Shown here: in pieces, positions 55,901 through 64,000 of the stretch | Position numbering within the stretch: the stretch's first letter is position 1 | Layout of the letters: the number at the start of each line of letters is the position of its first letter | Source: Bubalus kerabau | Lineage: Eukaryota; Chordata; Mammalia; Artiodactyla; Bovidae | Assembly: GCF_029407905.1 (NCBI RefSeq) | Contig: NC_073643.1 | Span: 35,870,501 to 35,934,500, forward strand | Reading direction: 5' to 3' | DNA: 64,000 bases | Program-made: the position numbers and the translations under genes | The notes under the pieces: model-generated | Seen by the model: the letters and a program-made list of their open reading frames with translations, nothing else | Told to the model about the DNA's origin: nothing | The model's database searches: none

Positions 55901-58501
55901 TAAATTTTAATCTCAGGAAGATTAACAAATTGTCCACACTCAAAAAGGTCTAAACAGGCACTCAGAGAGTTCAGTTCTCTCAGAGATGGGGAAAGGCAGG
56001 ATTCAGGCCCCCACTGACTCTGGTTCACTCATTTCTGAAAGCCCCTGAAGTGCTCTTCTTGCCAGAGAAGTGTTTTTTTAGAACTCTGAACAAAGATGCC
56101 CCTGTGAATAAGACCCACTGGGATGCCTGGCGCATAGCAGGCTGACAATGCTAACTCCTGGAGTTCCAAATTCATAGCCCTTGACATGGCCTGTCAGCTT
56201 TCACTGCCTTCAATTCTAAATTCGTATGATCTTAGCATAATTAGCTCAGTTTTTGTCATTCCACAACTGCTAAGTATGCAGTGGCTGTGGTGTGTTATGG
56301 CTTCTCTTGGAAGCAGATGACATATCATGAAATATTTATTAAAAAAACAAGTGCAGGCTTTCTTAATTATTACCACTGACTGCTTTCCCCTCCAAGTCCA
56401 GGAGAGGTGAGTCTGTGTTTGACAGAACTGCTTGAATATGATAATTTCCTTTTGATCTTTCATTTTCCTCCTATGCATTAGGCTGCACTTTGTGGCTTCT
56501 TTGAAAATCTCCACTCAGCCTCACTGGCTGCTAGTTTATTTTCCCCATTCTGCACTGCCTTTTGCTTTATCATTTACACTTCTTAGGCTGTTTCAGATGA
56601 ATAAATATTGCTCCAACTGCTCTAGCTTAATAAAACTATTATTGCTCTTTAACTCTCTGTGCTAGAATTAGCCAGAAATTACGCACTAGGGTTGTTTCCT
56701 GTTTTGTGTATTACTATTAAAAAAAATAATTTCTTTCTCTGGGATCCCTAAAGTTTATTCTTGGGAGTGGAGAGACAGATCTTTGGACACGAGTCCATGA
56801 CTTCAGTTCATTGCTACAGAGGACCCATTTGTCATTTAAAGGTATCACTAGTTCTTGAGTGGGCAAGTCAAGTTAGAAAGTGAGTGTGCTTCAGCTTTTC
56901 ACAAGCCCCTTGTTACTCCTAGGAGAAAGATAGCTGTTGAATTCACTTGGTCTTCCTCTTGCTTTCATCCTGGGCTGAGACCTCCCTTCTGTCTCCTCCC
57001 TTTTTCTTTCCTTTTTATCTTGTCCCACACCTCCATTGTCATGTGAATACAAGAAACTTATTTAATGAATTTTCACATGTGACCAGGCGCAGGGTGTCCC
57101 ACCTCCACAAAAGGTAACCAGAGAATAGAAAGCCTGTTCTTCATGAGAGTTCTAAGTTCCTTAACTAAGCAGCCGCATGCAGTCATACCTGAAGTTTCCT
57201 TTGCCCTTTCTCCACTGTCCAAAGTCTGCTTTCTTGGAGAAGCCAAGGAAATTAGAATGGATAGAAACTTTCACAGGAAAATCTATTCATTTACATTCAT
57301 CTAATGAGGGAAGTAGAAACCAGCCCGTTTCATAGATGGAAAAGCTGAAGAACTGAAAAGGTAAGATCTAAAAATTCAGGTAAAAATTGAGGGTAATTTA
57401 GAGGGCATATTTAATACATACCAAAGAATACATGTGACACAGCAAGACATAGAATACAATAACAAAATGATTAGAACAGTATTAAACCATTGAATTTACC
57501 TCTGGATAGCCCCAGAGCTAACTACTATTCTAAATTTTGTGTTTATTATTCCTCTTCTTTTTACCAGATAGTATTAGATTTCTGTATATATTTCTAGGCA
57601 ATATGTCATTAATATTTCATTTTTGTTATTTTCAAGTACTATAAATGATAACACATTGTAAGTAGTTCTGTGACTTAATTTTTTTCACTCATACAACACA
57701 ACTCCGTCATAACCAATACATGCTGTCAAAAAATTCAGGTACACAAAATGAAGTATCCTATTTCTTCCAGATTAATGAAATGAACAAAAACCTGAAAAGC
57801 TCATGGGCTAGAATTCTGGAAGTTCAGCTGTGTGGTTCAGATCCACTCTGATCCTGACTGCTGCTGGGGAGGGTTGCCTATTCCTTTTTGGTGTCAGTGG
57901 GGACAGTTCTGTAATCTTTATCACCTTTGGGGAGTGAACCAGTTGACCTGCAGTGGACTGTGACAAGAATGTTTTTGGATCACTGAGATTAAGTTTTTTG
58001 GCAGCTGGTTTTAAATATCCTCATCAGTAAACTTCTTTCCATTCAGGACGACTTTCCTCCCCCCGCCCCAGATTTGTGCCACTATTTCTTGATCACTAGA
58101 GATTTGTTGACTTTATTAGTTTTCTCAAAGAATTGACTTTGACTTAACCAATCATTTCTATTTAAACGTTCTGTTTTTACTTCATTAAAAAATTTCCTCC
58201 TACTTGCCTTAAATCTATGTGGTTGTTGTTTCTCTAGGACCTTTAACTAATTGCTTATCTCACTAATTTTCAGCCTCTTCTTTTATTACGTAAGAATCTA
58301 GAGCTACACATTTTCTTGAAGTAGTAGTTTTGGTCCATTTCACAAGTCTTGATTTGTGGTTATGTGGGTCAGGTTGGTCTAGAAATGTTTCAGTAATAAA
58401 CAGCTCCTAATTATCATTTAGTTAAAACAATAAAGGTTGTTTCTAACAAATTCCCATTTGATGCTGACAATTTTGGCTCATGGACCACACTTTAAGTCAC
58501 A
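55901..58501. other. Repeat-poor unassigned block
   Basis: 57440-57740 (GATTAGAACAGTATTAAACC, TTTCACTCATACAACACAAC) faintly resembles an old antisense L1. 56570-56760, with ATAAATATTGCTCCAACTGC and several TATTA motifs, looks like unique sequence. Frames such as 56194-56514 carry no known motif. Confidence 0.45.
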
Positions 58502-59081
58502 CAGCCATGAAATTAAAAGACGCTTACTCCTTGGAAGGAAAGTTATGACCAACCTAGATAGCATATTCAAAAGCAGACATTCAAAAAGAGACATTACTTT
58601 GCCAAAAATGGTCCATCTAGTCAAGGCTATGGTTTTCCCAGTGGTCATGTATGGATGTGAGAGTTGGACTGTGAAGAAAGCTGAGTACCGAAGAATTGAT
58701 GCTTTTGAACTATGGTGTTGGAGAAGACTCTTGAGAGTCCCTTGGACTGCAAGAAGATCCAACCAGTCCATCCTAAAGGAGATCAGCCCTGGGTGTTCAT
58801 TGGAAGGAATGATGCTAAAGCTGAAACTCCAATACTTTGGCCACCTAATGTGAAGAGTTGACTCATTGGAAAAAGACTCTGATGCTGGGAGGGATTGGGG
58901 GCGGGAGGAGAAGGGGATGACAGAGGATGAGATGGCTGGATGGCATCACCAACTCGATGGACATGAGTTTGAGTGAACTCCAGGAGTTGGTGATGGACAG
59001 GGAGGCCTGGTGTGCTACAATTCATGGGGTTGCAAAGAGTCAGACATGACTGAGCGACTGAACTGAACTGAACTGAACTGA
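58502..59081 (+). mobile_element. BovB LINE, sense, 5'-truncated
   Basis: It begins at CAGCCATGAAATTAAAAGAC inside ORF2 and ends with four GAACT-type units. The plus frame to 58853 gives HEIKRRLLLGRKVMTNLDSI and, after a small insertion, VHLVKAMVFPVVMYGCESWT and LKLQYFGHLM, then a stop. A 12-bp local duplication near 58566-58590 adds four codons (KSRHSKRD). TTTAAGTCA before and TTTAAATTCA after may be a worn duplication. Confidence 0.95.
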
Positions 59082-61569
59082 TTTAAATTCATTCTTTCCT
59101 CCTTACGAGATGGAACATTAAGCTAGTAACAGCTATGAAATAAACAATGTATCTTAAGCTGTGAAATACATAAATATCTTCTATTCTTATATTCACTTAT
59201 TCCTTTTTAAATATCTCTTCAGATACCCTTTAGGTCTTCTCTTGATGGTGTCATTTCTCCTTCCCAGGTAGGGAAATTAAGAGACAGAAAGGGATTTCTC
59301 CACAAGGCAGTAGCAGGTGTTTGGATCTGGATCCTAGCCTCACATGTCTTGGTCAGCTCTCTGAACCACACTTGAAAGCAATTCAGTTGATGAGTTGAAG
59401 TTGATGAGCTCATGGTTACACCATTCTAGCATGCACTCCTCACTTTCCTTGACCTGCATGCCACTTCCACCTTGAAAGGCCACAACAAATTGAAATTCTT
59501 CTGTATAGGCTATATCTCACAATAGCTACCATGCATCATTTAGTTTCATTAACTTTCCTCATTTGAGACATCAACTTTGGGATTTCCTATAATTCTACTT
59601 CAAGTACCTGACTCAAAGATAGCCCAGTTGAAAGTACCATTGCAACAAGAATAATGAGGATTAAGTTGACTGTTGCAATTCTCATCCCCTGAGGCCAGAT
59701 GTACTGTAGTTCCTGTTCTTCCCAAGACACTAGCTTATAGGGCTTTTCATGTTCAAATGTTGAAATCTCTATTGCAGCAGGAGAGTTAAGAGAGCTTGTT
59801 TTCCAAACCTATGCCTAAGGGAACATAACGCTTGATTGTTCAAAAGGGCAGAGACATCCAAGAATAAGAAGTAGGAGAGGTCTGCCCCTGGGCAGAGATG
59901 AGTATTCTTAAGTTGCCTGCAGGGTTATCATAAAAAAGAAAAAATGTGGATTTTATGATTGTTTTCACAGTTTTTATGGACAGGGCACCCTCTTGTTACC
60001 TGTGTTGAGACTGTACTAGCTCTGGCCACCATTGGTATGCCGTTGTCAAAAGAAGGGGCTTCCAGGGATTGAGGGTGAAGTTGATGAGCAAGAGATGAGC
60101 TCCACTTCCTTGGGATGATAAGGAAAGGACCATCTTCTCCCACAGAGCACCTAGGAGAGGCAGACTTATTAATGAAGTTGGCATGTGTGTGTCTATAGAG
60201 TGAGCACTATATGCTGTGGCCTGGGGAGCTAAAATCCTAAAAGGAGCACAAGGCATGCACATCTCTGAATGAATTATAGGAGTTTAATCAAGAAACATCC
60301 TAGCTGCCACCCATAGTGCATATGAACATCAGAGCCTTTTCCCCAAAGCTTACTAGAGTTCCATAGATTCCAGGGTATTTACACATTTCTCCAAAAACAT
60401 TAAGTTTTTTTTTACCAATGTGTTCATGGGTAAGGGGCAAAAGTGATACTAGATTTGACTCAATTTAGAAAGAGTAAGGGATATGATGTGTCTGTGTGTT
60501 AAGAGGCAAAGTCAGGTCTACTAATCTGTCTTGCTGGTTTCCATCCTTATTTTTTATAATATCCCCCATGGCTTGAGGAAAGCTGAGTGATCCTTTATTC
60601 CTTGAAGCTAAGAGGGGCCAAACTGACTCAGAAAGACATTTCAAAATGAGTCTCCCTCAATCAGCTGTCTGTTGTTTCAAGTCAAAGGGGGAATTACCCG
60701 GTTTCACACTGAAGTTAGTACCTCAGAAAATGAATTACCAGCCCCAATGCTTTCTTTCTAATGGGATCTGGCAGGCTTACTTTCCTGTGAGACGTTCTGG
60801 GCAATACAGAGTGTGAACCTGAGCCAAGGACAGAAAGGACAGGTGGGTTCTCAGGAGAAGGGAGGAAAATAGGGAAAGAAAAAATTATATTTCCACAAAC
60901 ATAGGGTAGTTTTTTTCTTTTCTTCCTGCTGAGCAAATGGCTTGTTTGGAAAATCTTGCATTTCCTCATAACCTGTTGGAGTCTTCTGGACAGAAGCCAC
61001 ATCCCTCCTGCTATGGTGAGATTTACATCTCCTGGTAGTTGCTGGCCCAGCCTGTGTCTCCCAAAATAGCATCAGTGCCTCCTTGAAGTCATCATCAGGT
61101 TACAGCAGGGCTCCCATTATTCTTTAACGTAGTCTTCCAGAAACTCCTATTTGCCTATACTTAATGGATGGGTTTGTTTTGTTTGTTTGTTTGTTTTCAA
61201 AAAAGAAGTCACGATGTGGATGTTATAATCCCCAATTAAGATTCAATTCAAGGCTCTTATGAGAAAGACTTCAGTTCTTACTTTGATAATCAAATGCTCT
61301 TCCTCATCCAGAGAATTAGGATTTTGGCCACAGTGATTATTATCAACTCAGACAGTCTCTTAACTAAGGCTGAGAAGTAGTCTATTTTCTGAGCTCATTC
61401 ATTTTCTTAGGGCATCCTTCTCTTTTCCCAGTCCCCCTTGTTTCTTTGGAGCTAGAAGAGAATCTACCACCCTCCCCGGCCTTACCTCTTTTGGAACTCT
61501 TCCTTTTCTTAAAGCTACATTAAAATTATCCTGGACTGACTGACTCAGTGCTGGGACAAATTTAAGATT
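59082..61569. other. Unassigned DNA
   Basis: No gene or firm repeat is recognised over 2.5 kb. A short TTTG microsatellite (about six units, impure) lies at 61172-61197. Confidence 0.5.
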
Positions 61570-61691
61570 AGGCATTAATGGCTGCTTTGTTTATTTATTG
61601 CTACATAAAATCAACCCCAAATTTGGTGACTTCAAAGGTAATATTGATATATTATCTCTGCCAGTTTCTATTCATCAGATTTTGGGATATT
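61570..61691 (+). repeat. Ancient repeat, left part, family not named
   Basis: TTATTGCTACATAAAATCAA, CCCAAATTTGGTGACTTCAA and CTCTGCCAGTTTCTATTCAT are the start of a common old mammalian repeat. BovB interrupts it at about 61692 and it resumes at about 62931. Confidence 0.6.
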
Positions 61692-62930
61692 GGCTTCAGC
61701 AATATGTGAACCATGAACTTCCTGATGTTCAGGCTGGTTTTAGAAAAGGCAGAGGAACCAGAGATCAAATTGCCAACATCCACTGGATCATAGAAAAAGC
61801 AAGAGAGTTCCAGAAAAACATCTATTTCTGCTTTATTGACTATGCCAAAGCCTTTGACTGTCTGGATCACAATAAACTGGGGGAAACTCTGAAACAGATG
61901 GGAATACCAGACCACCTGACCTGCCTCTTGAGAAATCTGTATGCAGGTCAGGAAGCAACAGTTAGAACTGGACATGGAACAACAGACTGGTTCCAAATAG
62001 GAAAAGGAGTTCATCAAGGCTGTATATTGTCACCCTGTTTATTTAACTTATATGCAGAGTACATCATGAGAAACGCTGGACTGGAAGAAACACAAGCTGG
62101 AATCCAGATTGCAGGGAGAAATATCAATCACCTCAGATATGCAGATGACACCACCCTTATGGCAGAAAGTGAAGAGGAACTCAAAAGCCTCTTGATGAAA
62201 GTGAAAGTGGACAGTGAAAAAGTTGGCTTAAAGCTCAACATTCAGAAAACGAAGATCATGGTATCTGGTCCCACCACTTCATGGGAAATAGATGGGAAAA
62301 CACTGGAAACAGTGTCAGACTTTATTTTTGTGGGCTCCAAAATCACTGCAGATGGTGACTGCAGCCATGAAATTAAAAGATGCTTACTCCTTGGAAGGAA
62401 AGTTATGACCAACCTAGATAGCATATTCAAAAGCAGAGACATTACTTTGCCAACAAAGGTTCGTCTAGTCAAGGGTATGGTTTTTCCTGTGGTCATGTAT
62501 GGATGTGAGAGTTGGACTGTGAAGAAGGCTGAGTGCCAAAGAATTGATGCTTTTGAACTGTGGTGTTGGAGAAGACTCTTGTGAGTCCCTTGGACTGCAA
62601 GGAGATCCAACCAGTCCATTCTGAAGGAGATCAGCCCTAGGATTTCTTTGGAAGGAATGATGCTAAAGCTGAAACTCCAATACCTTGGCCACCTGATTGG
62701 AAGAGTTGACTCATTGGAAAAGACTCTGATGCTGGGAGGGATTGGGGGCAGGAGGAGAAGGGGATCACAGAGGATGAGATGGCTGGATGGCATCACTGAC
62801 TCGATGGACATGAGTCTGAGTGAACTCTGGGAGTTGGTGATGGACAGGGAGGCCTGGCGTGCTGCGATTCATGGGGTCGCAAGGAGTCGAACACGACTGA
62901 GCGACTGATCTGATGATCTGATCTGATCAG
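61692..62930 (+). mobile_element. BovB LINE, sense, 5'-truncated, best preserved
   Basis: It starts at GGCTTCAGCAATATGTGAAC and ends with GACTGATCTG units at about 62930. It splits an ancient repeat. The reading frame is nearly whole (see the ORF2 entry). A target duplication is not clear. Confidence 0.96.
61698..62908 (+). pseudogene. BovB ORF2 remnant, reverse transcriptase with one nonsense codon
   Basis: A single frame, entering from host sequence at 61598, covers the reverse-transcriptase core and C-terminus: ELPDVQAGFRKGRGTRDQIA, CFIDYAKAFDCLDHNKLGET, GHGTTDWFQIGKGVHQGCIL, the catalytic YADD box at 62138-62149, GLKLNIQKTKIMVSG, VVMYGCESWTVKKAE and FELWCWRRLL. The TGA at 62582-62584 stands where other copies have AGA, a one-base change. 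The same frame then continues to 62908 (LKLQYLGHLI, MRWLDGITDSMDMSLSELWE) and ends at the natural stop. The endonuclease domain and the start are missing, so it is not an active element. Confidence 0.94.
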
Positions 62931-63250
62931 GTGGATGGCTCAGTAGAGGTTCTCATGTGTTTTCAGTTATATGCTGGTAATTTTCAGTTCTGTGCTGGCT
63001 GGGACTACAGTCATCCAAAGTCTTGACTGGGGCTGAAATGTTTGCTTCTAGGATGACTCATTCACATGCCTGTAAGTTTAGTGCTGGCTGTGGGTTTGGG
63101 GCTTCATTTCCTCTCCACAGAATGACTTTATTATCCTCAGTGCATGGCAGCTCGCTTCCCCAGTGTGAGTGATCCAAGAGGAAGGTGGAAGTTTTAATGC
63201 CTTCTATGTTCCAACCTTGGAAGCTGCTGCCAGTTCCACTGTATTCTGTA
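62931..63250 (+). repeat. Ancient repeat, right part, family not named
   Basis: GGATGGCTCAGTAGAGGTTC, CCAAAGTCTTGACTGGGGCT, GCATGGCAGCTCGCTTCCCC and GTGTGAGTGATCCAAGAGGA continue the repeat begun at 61570. Confidence 0.62.
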
Positions 63251-63746
63251 GGTTGAAGCACTTACAAAAATCTGCCCAGGTTCTAAGAGAGAGAACACCA
63301 ACCCTAACTCCTAATGGGGGAGAGTCACTTTGTAAGAAGTGTGTATGGGATGAGCTATGTATCATCACAGCCATTTGGGAAAATATAATCTGCCTTAATG
63401 GCTGATAAAATTTAATAAGCTTCCTAAAGGTAACAGTTGGAAATAAGAGTTTGGTGAATTTCTGAGTGTACAAAGCCTTACCACAAAGGCCTGAATGTAT
63501 GATGTTAGAAAGTAGGATTGTCTCTTGCAGTGTGACTGGACCAGCAACCAGAGACTCTATGTAACCAAAGGGAGTGAGAAGAAGAAAAGGACACTTTTTT
63601 GGCCTGGGATAAAGAAGCGGTTGGGAGTGTACTTTGTAGGTTACTATAGGACAGTTGTTGGCTGTGAGGGTGGAAGAGGAATGAGAATTTCATGTGTTTG
63701 GACTGAGTGTTTACTTTCCATTATTATTCTTGATGAATCTGAGCAT
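63251..63746. other. Unassigned DNA
   Basis: No gene or family is recognised beyond the possible tail of the ancient repeat. Confidence 0.5.
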
Positions 63747-63946
63747 GGGATTTGGTGGCTCAGATGGTAAAGAATCTGCCTGCAATGCAGGAGACCTAGG
63801 TTCAATCCCTGGACTGGGAAGATCCCCTGGAGAAGGAAATGGCAACCCACTCCAGTATTCTTGCCTAGAGAATTCCATGGACAGAGGAGCCTGGCAGACT
63901 GCAGTCCATGGCATCACAAATAGTTGGACACAACTGAGCAACTAAG
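63747..63946 (+). mobile_element. Bov-tA SINE, sense
   Basis: GGGATTTGGTGGCTCAGATG head, CCTGCAATGCAGGAGACCTA with box-B-like GGTTCAATCCC, BovA body (GAGAATTCCATGGACAGAGG) and a GAGCAACTAAGACTTTACTC end. The region to 64000 beyond it is unassigned. Confidence 0.94.
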
Positions 63947-64000
63947 ACTTTACTCCCAAAAACTAAACCACTTGGGTGTCAGGGTTCAAGAACCAAGAAA

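Noticed and set aside
1..64000. A previously undescribed multi-gene system or operon
   Set aside because: No cluster of host genes, prokaryotic signals or viral gene sets can be supported; the coding signals are retrotransposon remnants plus one unidentified relic at 19663-20235.

Overview
This window is nuclear DNA from a ruminant, most likely a bovid. The diagnosis rests on elements confined to or amplified in ruminants: many Bov-tA SINEs (tRNA-derived head plus BovA body), five BOV-A2 dimers or fragments with GCT/GCA tails, and at least eight pieces of the RTE-clade retrotransposon BovB. They sit on an older mammalian background of L1, L2, MIR, MER5A-like and other ancient repeats. Cattle, sheep and goat cannot be told apart by eye. 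I found no intact protein-coding gene, no rRNA or tRNA gene, no CRISPR array and nothing prokaryotic. Every long reading frame that shows a recognisable protein is retrotransposon reverse transcriptase or endonuclease.

Layout. 1-2.3 kb: unassigned DNA, two opposed MIRs, one Bov-tA and a weak exon-like segment. 2.3-8.8 kb: a dense stack of minus-strand L1 3' fragments interrupted by SINEs. 8.96-12.64 kb: two minus-strand BovB copies 60 bp apart; the second carries an inverted 5' end and a perfect 13-bp target duplication. 12.6-19 kb: mostly unassigned DNA with two BOV-A2 elements, one L2 and one Bov-tA. 19.66-20.91 kb: an unidentified minus-strand coding-like relic beside a duplicated 119/135-bp segment. 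20.9-21.8 kb: L1 and a TG repeat. 22-28.3 kb: repeat-poor apart from one L2. 28.3-33.7 kb: old L1, BOV-A2, L2, and a young 2.5-kb L1 that splits a MER5A. 33.7-40.5 kb: BovB and SINE insertions, including BovB nested in BovB. 40.7-44.8 kb: L1, then repeat-poor DNA. 44.8-49.9 kb: L2, SINEs, ancient repeats and L1. 51.3-55.9 kb: BOV-A2, a MIR split by Bov-tA, BovB and a long L2. 56-58.5 kb: repeat-poor. 58.5-63.9 kb: two plus-strand BovB copies, an ancient repeat split by the second, and a terminal Bov-tA.

The annotated features do not form a gene network. They record successive retrotransposition: old L2/MIR/MER5A/L1, then BovB and its dependent SINEs, plus a late L1. BovB presumably supplied the enzyme that mobilised Bov-tA and BOV-A2, which share its 3' end. 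The observations most worth a second look are the twin-priming-like BovB inversion, the unidentified coding-like relic with a duplicated splice-acceptor-like segment, the BovB-in-BovB inverted repeat, and three unusual SINE structures (a dimer, a 3'-less micro-fragment and a 65-bp fragment). Family names come from my memory of repeat consensus sequences; no masking program or database was run.
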